A DNA stretch of 64,000 nt from an uncultured Acidobacteriia bacterium (lineage in GTDB: Bacteria > Acidobacteriota > Terriglobia > Bryobacterales > Bryobacteraceae). Below are positions 33,893-42,616 of the stretch, one piece after another. Location: contig CAIUOG010000131.1 of the NCBI GenBank assembly GCA_903900705.1, positions 62,001 through 126,000 on the forward strand. The letters run 5' to 3'. The translations under genes were made by a program, and so were the position numbers. The notes under the pieces are model-generated. The model saw nothing but the letters and a program-made list of their open reading frames with translations. It was not told the origin of the DNA and ran no database searches. Position 1 is the stretch's first letter. Every line of letters begins with the position of its first letter.

Positions 33893-35777
33893 CGGGCGGG
33901 GCGGGCTCTTCTTCGAAACGAATCTGCGTGTCGGCCGTGAACTTGCGATAGTCGCGAAAGTCGATGATGTTCCGGCTGCGCAGGTTTGTAGTCCCCATGC
34001 TGATTTCCGAACGGACGGGCAGCAGCACTTTCTGCCCGCCCACCTGGTTCCAGTCATAGTCGAGCGTGGTACTGGCGCTGCGGATCGCGAAGTTGGCGGC
34101 GGGGTCCGCAATCTGCTCGATCCGCATCACGATATGCGATTCCGGATCGATGTAGACATAGCCATGATGCGCCGTGATGATGCGCACCTCCCGTCCTTTT
34201 TCGTCACTGGCCCGCAGTTCGTAGGATGATTTTTCCTGTTTTACTTCGTAGCGGTAAACCTGCACGTTCCGGTCGCGCAGTTTCGCCCAGTGATCCCAGT
34301 GGAACTCGGCGGAATGCGGGTGAAAGGTTTCGGCCATGATTCCGGCGAAGTCGCCCTCTGAGATCGCGCCGCCCACATGCTCGTACTGGCGGCTGGAAGG
34401 CCTCCCGTTGATCCCGACCAGCTTGTATCGTTCTTTCCCATCCACAAAACCCAGCTGGACATCGAGCAGGTCCGTAGGTTTCCAGCCGCCTCCTTTGACG
34501 TCCTGTGCCCGGTGGATGGCCATGTTGCACAGGAAGTTGGGCAGACTCCGGACGTAGGCGACCGCGAACCGGGCCGCGAGGTTGATGCTGCGCCCCTGGT
34601 CTTCGATGGATGGCCGCGGCAGCGAGGGCCAGTCCGGGGCGGGCAATTCCGCGCTGAGCACGGGCGCGTTCGGTAGTTGGTCCACCCGCAACAGCGGCGC
34701 GCCTGGCATGTCCTCCACCGCCAGAGGGGAGCGTAATGGCCGAACCAGCAGCGACACATCCGCGTTGGGGCGGGGCAGGGCTTCCGGATCCTTCACGATG
34801 GAGAACGCCATGTCATCGATCAGCACCTTGCCGGAGCCCTCGATCATGATGCCGATCGACAACTCGCGGGCGTTGGCGTCGATGTTGCGAACGATTTCGA
34901 CGGGCGTCCACTCCGAACTCCGGACCACACGGTAGTCGAGATGTTCCAGCAGGTTGTCCTCACTGAGCACCTCGCCTGCCTGTTCCGTGCGCAGCCAGAG
35001 CCTCGCGAGGTCCGCCGGGCGGGTGGCTTGCAGTCGGAGTGAGGCACGCAGCCGTACCGTCCTGCCCCGCCATGCTTCGGCGTTGAATGTCTGCAGCACG
35101 GAACCAAAGCCGGCCACTCGCACGGCGGGCGCGGTGAGCAGGGCACAGGGGGAGCCCGAATGGCAGCCCTTTTTGACCGCTTCCACCTTGTAGGCGGCAG
35201 GCAGAGTGGTCCATTCATCGGTCTTCGTGGTGAACCGCAGATTCTGTGGTTCCGTCCTCGCGCTCACTTGCCGGGGTGCGGACTGTACCACCAAAATGGA
35301 GATCTCTTTGATCCACACCGGAGCCGTGCCGGCGGACAAAAGCCCGGTTTCAATGGACTCGGCATCCGCGTTCACCGTCACCGTTACTTCGGATTTTGTC
35401 CACTCCGGGAGGCGGACCGGCTGGTCCGTCAGATTGTCGAACAGACCGCTCTGTTGGCGGGGACGGTTGACCCGGATCCGCAGTTGCCCGCTGCCGCCGG
35501 GTTCCGCCCGGACGAGCGCCGTCAGTCGGATGGTGCTGCCGCGGTAGGGCGCCGCATCCAGCGTCTGGGTGAGCACCCCGCCGGTTTCCACCGGAACGAC
35601 GGAGGTGGGCGGAATCAGCACCGCGCAGATTGCTTCCGCCTCACGACGCATCTCGACCCGGAAGCCGGCATTCACAGCCGCCGCGTCCATCGTCCACTTC
35701 GCCTGCACGGTCTGCGTCTGTGTTTGCGCCATGCAACTGAGGCCGAGCAACAGACAAAACGTGGCGGATCGGACCAT
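33873..35777 (-). CDS. secreted hypothetical protein with duplicated jelly-roll-like module
   Basis: A 634-residue exported protein (signal MVRSATFCLLLGLSCMAQ). Two tandem modules, about residues 28-160 and 190-330, share the pattern GxVLTQTxxAxxYRG-xTxRLxAxxR, DNLxxxxxR, EWTxxE and xxxGxGxVWIDD-like ends, typical of a carbohydrate-binding jelly-roll. The C-terminal third (about 410-620) has RSLPNFLCNMAIHR, ERYKLVGINGR, YVYIDPESHIVMRIEQIAD and LLPVRSEISM, reminiscent of outer-membrane lipoprotein-carrier-like barrels widespread in Acidobacteria. Function unknown; perhaps surface glycan binding. Confidence 0.7.
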   Translation of the reverse strand: MVRSATFCLLLGLSCMAQTQTQTVQAKWTMDAAAVNAGFRVEMRREAEAICAVLIPPTSVVPVETGGVLTQTLDAAPYRGSTIRLTALVRAEPGGSGQLRIRVNRPRQQSGLFDNLTDQPVRLPEWTKSEVTVTVNADAESIETGLLSAGTAPVWIKEISILVVQSAPRQVSARTEPQNLRFTTKTDEWTTLPAAYKVEAVKKGCHSGSPCALLTAPAVRVAGFGSVLQTFNAEAWRGRTVRLRASLRLQATRPADLARLWLRTEQAGEVLSEDNLLEHLDYRVVRSSEWTPVEIVRNIDANARELSIGIMIEGSGKVLIDDMAFSIVKDPEALPRPNADVSLLVRPLRSPLAVEDMPGAPLLRVDQLPNAPVLSAELPAPDWPSLPRPSIEDQGRSINLAARFAVAYVRSLPNFLCNMAIHRAQDVKGGGWKPTDLLDVQLGFVDGKERYKLVGINGRPSSRQYEHVGGAISEGDFAGIMAETFHPHSAEFHWDHWAKLRDRNVQVYRYEVKQEKSSYELRASDEKGREVRIITAHHGYVYIDPESHIVMRIEQIADPAANFAIRSASTTLDYDWNQVGGQKVLLPVRSEISMGTTNLRSRNIIDFRDYRKFTADTQIRFEEEPAPPATESKP

Positions 35778-35823
35778 AGCGCAGTTATATCACCCGCGCG
35801 CTCAGAGCCTGCTCACATCATTG

Positions 35824-35849
35824 CTCAGATCATGGGCTCAGATCATGGG
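35824..35849. repeat. 13-bp perfect tandem duplication over the stop codon of the aldo/keto reductase
   Basis: CTCAGATCATGGG occurs twice back to back (35824-35836 and 35837-35849). The second copy contains the reductase stop codon (35838-35840, read leftward). The duplication therefore leaves the protein unchanged and adds a copy of its last codons and stop downstream. Confidence 0.85.
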
Positions 35850-36680
35850 CAGAGAACGGGGCCGCGGGCCACGGGGAAAGGTCCGTTCCAACAGGTCGAA
35901 GTCGCTGGTGGTCAGCGCCACGTTCGCCGCCCCGGCGTTGTCGGCCGTGTGTTCGGCCCTGGATGATTTGGGAATCGCGAACACCGCCGCATGGCGAGTG
36001 AGAAACGCCAGTGCCACCTGCCGTGGGGTGGCGTCATGACGGTCGGCAATCTGCTTCAATACACGGCCCGCCTTGGATAGAGGGGCAGGGAATTCGCCGG
36101 AACCGAAAGGGCTGTAGGCCACCACGGCGACCCCGTTTCGCTCGCACCACGGAATGACCGCATGCTCAATAGCGCGCTGTTCGAGATAGTAAAGAACCTG
36201 ATTGCAGGCGATCACGCCGGGACCGGCGACACGCAGGGCTTCGTCAAGGTCGCCAACATCAAAATTGCTCACGCCCCAGCTGCGGATTTTTCCGGTGGCA
36301 CGCAGTTGCTCGAACGCGCCGAAGGTCTCCGCGAGGGGATATCGGCCCCGCCAGTGCAACAGGTAGCAATCGAGGTGGTCTGTTCCCAACTGCCGCAGGG
36401 AACGCTCGCAGGCTTCCACGGTACCGGCGCGGGACGCATTGGAGGGCAGCACCTTCGAAACCAGAAACACCTCATCGCGCCTGCCCGCGATGGCTTTACC
36501 CACAACTTGCTCGGCGCGACCGGAACCGTACATCTCCGCCGTATCGATGTGGTTCAGGCCCAGATCCAGACCTGTTTGCAGCGACTGAACCGCGGTGCGG
36601 CGCTCAGACGTCTCAATGTTCCAGGTTCCCTGGCCAATCACAGAAACCGGCGTTCCCGCCGCCCCGAACACGCGCACCAT
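35838..36680 (-). CDS. aldo/keto reductase
   Basis: A 280-residue cytoplasmic NAD(P)H-dependent oxidoreductase of the AKR fold. The catalytic tetrad region is visible: LGLNHIDTAEMYGSGRAEQVVGKA (Asp, Tyr), VFLVSKVLPS (Lys) and DCYLLHWRGRYPL (His). The cofactor end carries FAIPKSSRAEHTADNAGA. It is the last gene of a leftward operon after the ketosynthase (9-base gap); in that context it may reduce a keto or aldehyde group on a product of the ACP-bound chain, though this is inference. Confidence 0.9.
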   Translation of the reverse strand: MVRVFGAAGTPVSVIGQGTWNIETSERRTAVQSLQTGLDLGLNHIDTAEMYGSGRAEQVVGKAIAGRRDEVFLVSKVLPSNASRAGTVEACERSLRQLGTDHLDCYLLHWRGRYPLAETFGAFEQLRATGKIRSWGVSNFDVGDLDEALRVAGPGVIACNQVLYYLEQRAIEHAVIPWCERNGVAVVAYSPFGSGEFPAPLSKAGRVLKQIADRHDATPRQVALAFLTRHAAVFAIPKSSRAEHTADNAGAANVALTTSDFDLLERTFPRGPRPRSLPMI

Positions 36681-36689
36681 CCGGCGGCC

Positions 36690-37898
36690 TCAGATCTTGC
36701 GGAAAGCCAGCACGGCGTTGAGGCCGCCAAACGCGAATGAGTTGGAAATTGCGTATTCAAACGCAGCCGCGCGCGCCACATTCGGCGTGCAGTCCAGATC
36801 GCATTCCGGGTCGGGTTCGCTGTAGTTGATGGTGGGCGGAATGAAGTTGTTCGTCAGAGCCAGAATGGCCGCCGTCGATTCGATTGCGCCCGCCGCGCCC
36901 AGCGTATGCCCGTGCATGGCCTTGGTGGAAGACATCGTAATCTTGCCGGCATGCTCGCCGAAGACCAGCTTCAGAGCCCGCGTTTCCGTGGAATCGTTGA
37001 CCGTCGTTCCCGTGCCGTGGGAATTGATATAGCCCACCTGTTCCGGCCCGATGCCGGCATCCCGGAGCGCCATCCGAACCGCCTTGGCTGCTCCTTCCGC
37101 CGAGGGTTGTGTGATGTGGTGCGCATCAGCGGACATGCCGAAACCCACAATCTCCGCGATTGGTTTCGCCCCGCGGGCCTGCGCATGTTCCAGCGTTTCG
37201 ATGGTGAACATAGCGGAACCCTCGCCAAGAATCATGCCATTCCGGTCTTTCGAAAACGGGCGGCAAATCGTGGGAGAGACCACGCGCATCGCCTCCCAGG
37301 CTTTCAGAAGGCCGAAACTGAAGGGTGCTTCACTGCCGCCGGTGACGGCGAAATCCGCCATCCCGGAGCGAACCATCGTGTACGCCTGTCCGATCGCATG
37401 CGCGGAAGAAGCGCAGGCGGTCGCCACCGTAAAGGCGGGGCCGGTAATGCCGAATTCAAGGGAGACCGCGCTCGCGCCGGCGTTGGCCATCGTTTTCGGA
37501 ATGGTCATTGGGTGAACGCGCGGCTTGCCGTTTTTGTAGACGTCCCAGAAGCCCTGGTCCTCGGTCGCCTGGCCGCCAATGCAGGAGCCTGTGACGATGG
37601 CGGTGTTCTCCAGCAGATCCTGTGTCCATTCGATGCCGGACTGTTTGACCGCTTCGCGCGCCGCAATCACGGCGAACTGCGCGAACCGGTCCATCATGTC
37701 GCCGTCTTTGGGCGCGAAATAGTCGGCGGCGCAATAGCCGTCCACCTCGCCGCCGGTGCTGAACCGGAGTCCCCACTCGTCCTGAGCGCGCAGGCGCGCA
37801 ATCCCGCTGCGGCCCTCGCGAAGCGATTGCAAAAACTCTTCCGTGGTCCGACCCGCCGCGCAAATGACTCCGATGCCGGTAACGACGACTCTTCGCAT
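36690..37898 (-). CDS. beta-ketoacyl-ACP synthase (KAS II type)
   Basis: A 402-residue condensing enzyme. The active-site triad is complete: Cys162 in VATACASSAHAIG, His294 in NSHGTGTTVND and His331 in KAMHGHTLGAAGAIE, with Lys326. Resembles FabF but reads SHGTGT rather than AHGTST, which occurs in polyketide-like ketosynthases and suggests a specialised substrate. Its start overlaps the stop of the adjacent ACP gene by one base (TGATG). With its own ACP and no other fab genes near, it probably belongs to a dedicated pathway rather than bulk fatty-acid synthesis. Confidence 0.9.
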   Translation of the reverse strand: MRRVVVTGIGVICAAGRTTEEFLQSLREGRSGIARLRAQDEWGLRFSTGGEVDGYCAADYFAPKDGDMMDRFAQFAVIAAREAVKQSGIEWTQDLLENTAIVTGSCIGGQATEDQGFWDVYKNGKPRVHPMTIPKTMANAGASAVSLEFGITGPAFTVATACASSAHAIGQAYTMVRSGMADFAVTGGSEAPFSFGLLKAWEAMRVVSPTICRPFSKDRNGMILGEGSAMFTIETLEHAQARGAKPIAEIVGFGMSADAHHITQPSAEGAAKAVRMALRDAGIGPEQVGYINSHGTGTTVNDSTETRALKLVFGEHAGKITMSSTKAMHGHTLGAAGAIESTAAILALTNNFIPPTINYSEPDPECDLDCTPNVARAAAFEYAISNSFAFGGLNAVLAFRKI

Positions 37899-38191
37899 CA
37901 GGAGGCGGCAGGCGCGGAATCGCTGCCGGGATCCGCCCCGACAACCAGTTTGCGCACTCCTTCCACCATGTCGCGGACGCTGCGGATGTTCTTCACTTCC
38001 TCGTCGGGAACATTGATGTTGAACTCGTTTTCGAGGGCGAAGATGATGTTCACACCATCCATCGAATCGATGCCGAGCTCTTCAAAGCTGCTGTCGATGG
38101 TGACCTGTGAAGGGTCTTTGCGCTGTGTCTCCGCAATGATTCGCAGCACGCGCGTTGTCAGGTCGTCTCCGGCAGTCATCGCCGGGCTCAT
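37898..38191 (-). CDS. acyl carrier protein
   Basis: A 97-residue ACP. The phosphopantetheine attachment site is the Ser in EELGIDSMDGVNI (residue 43 from the chosen start). The four-helix ACP pattern is clear, with EELGIDS preceding helix II and FALENEFNINVPDEEV following. The Met after the motif (DSM rather than DSL) is typical of specialised ACPs. The ATG at 38191 is chosen because it overlaps the deacetylase stop as ATGA; in-frame ATGs at 38203 and 38179 are alternatives. The C-terminal tail GADPGSDSAPAAS is unusual. Confidence 0.9.
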   Translation of the reverse strand: MSPAMTAGDDLTTRVLRIIAETQRKDPSQVTIDSSFEELGIDSMDGVNIIFALENEFNINVPDEEVKNIRSVRDMVEGVRKLVVGADPGSDSAPAAS

Positions 38192-38895
38192 TTCATCGGG
38201 CATAAGAGTTGAGTAACAGTTTCAAAATGATAACCCTTCTCAAGAAGGATTGGTAGTGCTCGCCGTACCGCCTCAAGGGTCGGTTTCACGTCAGGATCTT
38301 TCAGGGTACCGCGACCGTCGTGAAGACAGATGATATCGCCATCCTGGACGCGGGAGAGGATTCGCGTGGCAATGTCTTCGGCCGGCAGTTTCCAATCGCG
38401 TCCGATGATGCTCCACATTACCCCGCGGAGCCCCAGTTCCCGCTGCATGGCGCGGAAGCCAAACCAGCGGACGCCGAAGGGTGCCCGCAGCACCGCCGGA
38501 GTTTGCCCGGTGACTTCACGAATGGCCGCCTGGGCGCGCGCGAACTCCCCGCTGACGAACGCCGGCGTCTTTAAAGCAAAGTTGGGATGAGTGTGGGAGT
38601 GGTTGCCCAGTTCGTGACCAGCCGCGACAACCTCCCGCGCGATGCCCGGGTGCGCGACCACGTTTTCTCCCACCTGGAAGAATGTGGCGCGAACGTTGTG
38701 CCGGGCCAGAAGGTCAAGAATGTCCACTGTTCCGGGGCACGGGCCGTCGTCAAAGGTGAGCGCGATCGCCTTCCTGCCAGACGGGGCTCTCCAGACGGAT
38801 GGCGCGAAAACGGACGAGGATCGACCGCGCACGGCCCACGCCATGGCGGAGACCGCTGTGGCCGCGGCGAGCGTGGCCGTGGCGCCGGAGGACAT
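38188..38895 (-). CDS. polysaccharide deacetylase family protein
   Basis: A 235-residue NodB-homology enzyme with an N-terminal hydrophobic stretch (about 5-22) that would anchor or export it. Catalytic motif TFDDGP (Asp49, Asp50), metal ligands His99 and His103 in NHSHTH, the LRAPFG motif with its Arg, and LHDG near the end are all present, so it should be an active metal-dependent deacetylase. First gene of the leftward operon deacetylase-ACP-ketosynthase-reductase; its stop overlaps the ACP start. This pairing suggests a glycolipid or modified surface glycan. Confidence 0.9.
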   Translation of the reverse strand: MSSGATATLAAATAVSAMAWAVRGRSSSVFAPSVWRAPSGRKAIALTFDDGPCPGTVDILDLLARHNVRATFFQVGENVVAHPGIAREVVAAGHELGNHSHTHPNFALKTPAFVSGEFARAQAAIREVTGQTPAVLRAPFGVRWFGFRAMQRELGLRGVMWSIIGRDWKLPAEDIATRILSRVQDGDIICLHDGRGTLKDPDVKPTLEAVRRALPILLEKGYHFETVTQLLCPMK

Positions 38896-38976
38896 TTGGG
38901 GAGTTTATCATGCCACATGTCCGCCGGGGTGCCCATTCCGATGCGCCCTGTCCGGTGCGATAAAGTAACCCTATTC

Positions 38977-39972
38977 ATGGCACAAAAGATTCGTTGGGGT
39001 GTGGTGGGAGTCGCGAAAATCGCGATGGTGAAAGTCATTCCGGCAATGCAGCTCGGGCAACTCTCGGAGGTGACTGCCATCGCGTCGCGGGACGCCGCCA
39101 AAGCCGCCAGGGCCGCCACAGACCTGCGTATTCCAAAATCCTACGGGTCCTACAGCGAGCTCATCGCCGATCCCGACATCGACGCCATCTACAACCCCCT
39201 GCCCAACCACCTCCACGTCCCCGTTTCCATTGAGGCCGCGGAGGCGGGCAAACACGTGCTTTGCGAAAAGCCCATCGCGCTCTCGCTCGACGAAACACGC
39301 GAATTGATCGCCGCCCGGGATCGCACCGGCCGAAAAATCGGCGAGGCCTTCATGGTGCACCTGCACCCCCAGTGGCTCCGGACCAAAGCCATCATCGATT
39401 CCGGCGAGATCGGCGACCTGCGCGCCATCAACTTCGTCTTCAGTTACAACAACCGTGACGCCAATAACATCCGCAACAAGCCGGAAATGGGCGGTGGCGC
39501 GATCATGGACATCGGCTGCTATCCCATCCACACCTCCCGCTGGATGTTCGGCGCCGAGCCGCTGCGGGTTTCGGGCGTCGTGGAGGCCGATCCCGAGTTT
39601 GGTACGGACCGTCTGAGTTCCGGCATCCTCGAATTTGCGTCCGGTCATGCCGTGTTCACCTGCGGCACCCAGATGACGCCGTTCCAGCGCACCGTGCTGT
39701 TTGGAACGAAGGGGCGCATCGAGATTGAGATTCCGGTGAACGCTCCGCCGGACAAGCCGACTGTCATTCAGGTGTATGCCGGCGAACACCGCACCGAGAC
39801 TTTCGCCGTCTGCGATCAGTACACCCTTCAGGGCGACGCGTTCTCCCGGGCGATTCTCGAAGACGGCCCCGTGCCGGTTTCGCTCGAAGACGGCTTCCAC
39901 AACATGGCCGTGATTTCCGCGATGTTTGAGTCGGCAAAAACCGGGGCTGCGGTGCGGCCGGAGGCCCTTTAA
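38977..39972 (+). CDS. Gfo/Idh/MocA family oxidoreductase
   Basis: A 331-residue NAD(P)-dependent dehydrogenase. The N-terminal Rossmann fold starts KIRWGVVGVAKIAMVKVIPA; IDAIYNPLPNHLH and HVLCEKPIAL supply the conserved catalytic Lys of the EKP motif; MGGGAIMDIGCYPIHTSRWMFG is the C-terminal domain signature with Asp and His. The substrate is probably a sugar or cyclitol derivative. The frame is open far upstream, but the ATG at 38977 gives the canonical N-terminus. It is divergent from the deacetylase operon and precedes glgP by 94 bases. Confidence 0.9.
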   Translation: MAQKIRWGVVGVAKIAMVKVIPAMQLGQLSEVTAIASRDAAKAARAATDLRIPKSYGSYSELIADPDIDAIYNPLPNHLHVPVSIEAAEAGKHVLCEKPIALSLDETRELIAARDRTGRKIGEAFMVHLHPQWLRTKAIIDSGEIGDLRAINFVFSYNNRDANNIRNKPEMGGGAIMDIGCYPIHTSRWMFGAEPLRVSGVVEADPEFGTDRLSSGILEFASGHAVFTCGTQMTPFQRTVLFGTKGRIEIEIPVNAPPDKPTVIQVYAGEHRTETFAVCDQYTLQGDAFSRAILEDGPVPVSLEDGFHNMAVISAMFESAKTGAAVRPEAL

Positions 39973-40003
39973 TCGGGAGCGGTCGGAGACCCCGTCCGCC
40001 GCA

Positions 40004-40023
40004 AACGTGCCATCGGGCACGTT
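40004..40023 (+). terminator. 8-bp hairpin after the Gfo/Idh/MocA gene
   Basis: AACGTGCC (40004-40011) pairs perfectly with GGCACGTT (40016-40023) across an ATCG loop, 31 bases after the oxidoreductase stop. There is no T-tract, so it would be a weak intrinsic terminator at best; it may also act in the leader of the phosphorylase gene. Confidence 0.4.
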
Positions 40024-40066
40024 GTACCGAATACACTGGAAGTTCAGGTCCGCCTGACATCCAGAC

Positions 40067-42616
40067 ATGCCGTTTACCATTCAACCCGTCCGTGAATTCG
40101 TCGTCCGTCCTGCCCTTCCGCCCCAGCTGGCCCGGATGCAGGAGCTCGCCTACAACATTCTTTGGGCCTGGGAGCCCTCGATCCGCGCGCTGTTCCGCCG
40201 CCTGGATCCCGTGCTTTGGAAGGATTCCGGCTACAACCCCGTCGTGATGCTGGGCCGCGTTTCGCAGACCACGCTGACGCGCGCCGCCTCCGATCCCCGT
40301 TACGTCGCGCAGTACCAGTTGGCCTGCCAGCGCTTCGACGCGCATATGTCCCCGCCGAAGCCCGCGGGCGACAAGCTGGTCGCCTACTTCTCCGCCGAAT
40401 ACGGTCTTACCGAATGTATGCCCGTTTACTCGGGCGGCCTCGGCATCCTGTCCGGCGACCACATGAAGTCGGCCAGCGATAATGACCTGCCGCTGGTGGG
40501 CGTGGCCCTGCTTTATCAGCTCGGCTATTTCCGCCAGTACCTGAATGCGGATGGCTGGCAGCAGGAACGCTACCTCGAAAACGACTTCTACTCCCTGCCG
40601 ATTCAGCCCGCTCTCGATGCCGACGGCAACCAGCGCGCCGTGCAGGTGGAACTGCCCTCCGGTCCGGTGGTGATTCGCATCTGGACCATGGCGGTGGGCC
40701 GCATCCGCATGCTCTTCCTCGACACCAACACGATGGAGAACGCCCGCGCGGAAGATCGCAACATCACCAGCCAGCTCTACGGCGGCGATAACGACACGCG
40801 CATTCGCCAGGAGATCGTGCTGGGCATCGGCGGTCTTCGGGCGCTGGAAGCCCTCGACATCAAGCCCACCGTGTTCCACATGAACGAGGGGCACTCGGCG
40901 TTTCTCGCGATTGAGCGGATTCGTCTGTTTATCGAGCGCCAGGGCCTCACGTTCGAAGAAGCGCTGGAAGCGACGCGCGTCAATAACGTCTTCACCACTC
41001 ACACGCCCGTACCCGCCGGTATCGACCTGTTCGACCCCGGCATGGTCTACCACTATTTCAACGACTTCTGTCGTACCGCGAAGATCGACTTCGACAGCTT
41101 CATGGCGCTTGGGCGCAAGAATCCCCACGATGGTGGCGAGCACCTCTCCATGGCGATTCTGGCGCTGAATGCCTCCGCGTACCGGAACGCGGTGAGCCGT
41201 CTGCATCGCGACGTCTCTCAGGAGATGTGGCACAGCCTCTGGCCCACTTTGCCGGTCTGGGAAACGCCGATTACCTCGGTGACCAACGGCGTCCACATGC
41301 CCAGCTGGGTGAACGGTGATCTGGCGGATCTTTACGACCAGTACCTCGAACCGGACTGGCGCAATCGCTGGAACGATCTCGCCATGTGGAAACTCATCAA
41401 GGACATTCCGGATGAGGAACTGCTCGAAGTGCATCGCCGCCGGAAACGCCGCCTGATCGCATTTATTCGCGAGCGCCAGACAGCCTCCGCCTCCCGCCGC
41501 AAGGCCGCCGCGGCGGAAATGCGCTACTCGGCGGAAGTGCTCGATCCCCGCGCGCTCACCATCGGCTTCGCGCGCCGCTTCGCCACCTACAAGCGCGCCA
41601 CGCTGCTGTTCCGCGATGTGGAGCGGCTCAAGAAGATCCTCTGCAACAAAGAACGCCCGGTGCAGATTCTGATCGCCGGCAAAGCGCACCCCAAAGATCA
41701 GCCGGGCAAGGCGTTCATCCGGGAGATCGTGCAGTTGTCTCGTGACCCCGAACTCTGGAAGCACATCGTCTTCGTGGAAGATTACGACATGAAGGTGGCC
41801 CGCGAATTGGTGCAGGGCGTCGATCTCTGGCTCAACAATCCGCGCCGCGGCGAAGAAGCGTGTGGCACCAGCGGCATGAAGGCCGCCATGAACGGCGTGC
41901 TGAATCTTTCGGTGCTGGATGGCTGGTATGACGAAGCCTGGGAGATCTCCGGCGGCTGGGCCATCGGGGACCGCGAAGAATATTCTGACGAGCAGGATTC
42001 CATTCACGCCAGCAATATCTACTACCTGCTGGAGAGCGAAATCGTGCCGATGTACTACGCCCAGGCCGAGGGCTCGCTTTCCACCGAATGGGTCCGCCGC
42101 ATGAAGGAATGCATGCTCAACCTGACGCCGCGCTTCGATGCCCGGCGCATGGTACACGAATATACGGAGCGCCTTTATGACCCGGCGCACCGCAACTGGG
42201 AGCGTCTGGCGGGCGGCAACTTTGTGGAGGCCCGCAACCGGGCGAAGTGGAACGCGGAAGTCCGAAGCATCTGGCCGAAGGTGAACTTTGTGGACGTGGG
42301 CGCCGTCCCGCATGGCCCCGTCATGAGCGGAAAAGCCATCTCGGTGCGGGCCGCGCTGGATCTGGCCGGCCTCAAGCCGGCGGACGTCCGCGTGGAATGC
42401 GTCATCGGCCGTATTGGAGTCAGCGGTGGTCTCGAAGAGACGGAGATCATCGTGCTGCCTTACACGGAAAGCCACGGCAGCGCGGCCATCTTTGAAACCG
42501 AAGTGGTGCCCGCGCAGACCGGTCGCCTCGGCTACGCTCTGCGCGTCAGCCCCAATCATGTGGAAGACCCGCTCACCCGGCCGGTCACGAGCCTGATCAA
42601 ATGGGGGACACGCTAG
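40067..42616 (+). CDS. alpha-glucan (maltodextrin/glycogen) phosphorylase, GT35
   Basis: An 849-residue PLP enzyme releasing glucose-1-phosphate from alpha-1,4-glucans. It belongs to the divergent bacterial group with an N-terminal DUF3417-like domain (LARMQELAYNILWAWEPSIRALFRRLDP), rather than to the E. coli GlgP group. Landmarks are YFSAEYGLTECMPVYSGGLGILSGDH, FHMNEGHSAFL, NNVFTTHTPVPAG, ARRFATYKRATLL, and EACGTSGMKAAMNGVLN with the PLP Lys at about residue 605. Acts in glycogen or trehalose/maltodextrin turnover. Its end overlaps the next gene by 16 bases. Confidence 0.95.
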   Translation: MPFTIQPVREFVVRPALPPQLARMQELAYNILWAWEPSIRALFRRLDPVLWKDSGYNPVVMLGRVSQTTLTRAASDPRYVAQYQLACQRFDAHMSPPKPAGDKLVAYFSAEYGLTECMPVYSGGLGILSGDHMKSASDNDLPLVGVALLYQLGYFRQYLNADGWQQERYLENDFYSLPIQPALDADGNQRAVQVELPSGPVVIRIWTMAVGRIRMLFLDTNTMENARAEDRNITSQLYGGDNDTRIRQEIVLGIGGLRALEALDIKPTVFHMNEGHSAFLAIERIRLFIERQGLTFEEALEATRVNNVFTTHTPVPAGIDLFDPGMVYHYFNDFCRTAKIDFDSFMALGRKNPHDGGEHLSMAILALNASAYRNAVSRLHRDVSQEMWHSLWPTLPVWETPITSVTNGVHMPSWVNGDLADLYDQYLEPDWRNRWNDLAMWKLIKDIPDEELLEVHRRRKRRLIAFIRERQTASASRRKAAAAEMRYSAEVLDPRALTIGFARRFATYKRATLLFRDVERLKKILCNKERPVQILIAGKAHPKDQPGKAFIREIVQLSRDPELWKHIVFVEDYDMKVARELVQGVDLWLNNPRRGEEACGTSGMKAAMNGVLNLSVLDGWYDEAWEISGGWAIGDREEYSDEQDSIHASNIYYLLESEIVPMYYAQAEGSLSTEWVRRMKECMLNLTPRFDARRMVHEYTERLYDPAHRNWERLAGGNFVEARNRAKWNAEVRSIWPKVNFVDVGAVPHGPVMSGKAISVRAALDLAGLKPADVRVECVIGRIGVSGGLEETEIIVLPYTESHGSAAIFETEVVPAQTGRLGYALRVSPNHVEDPLTRPVTSLIKWGTR

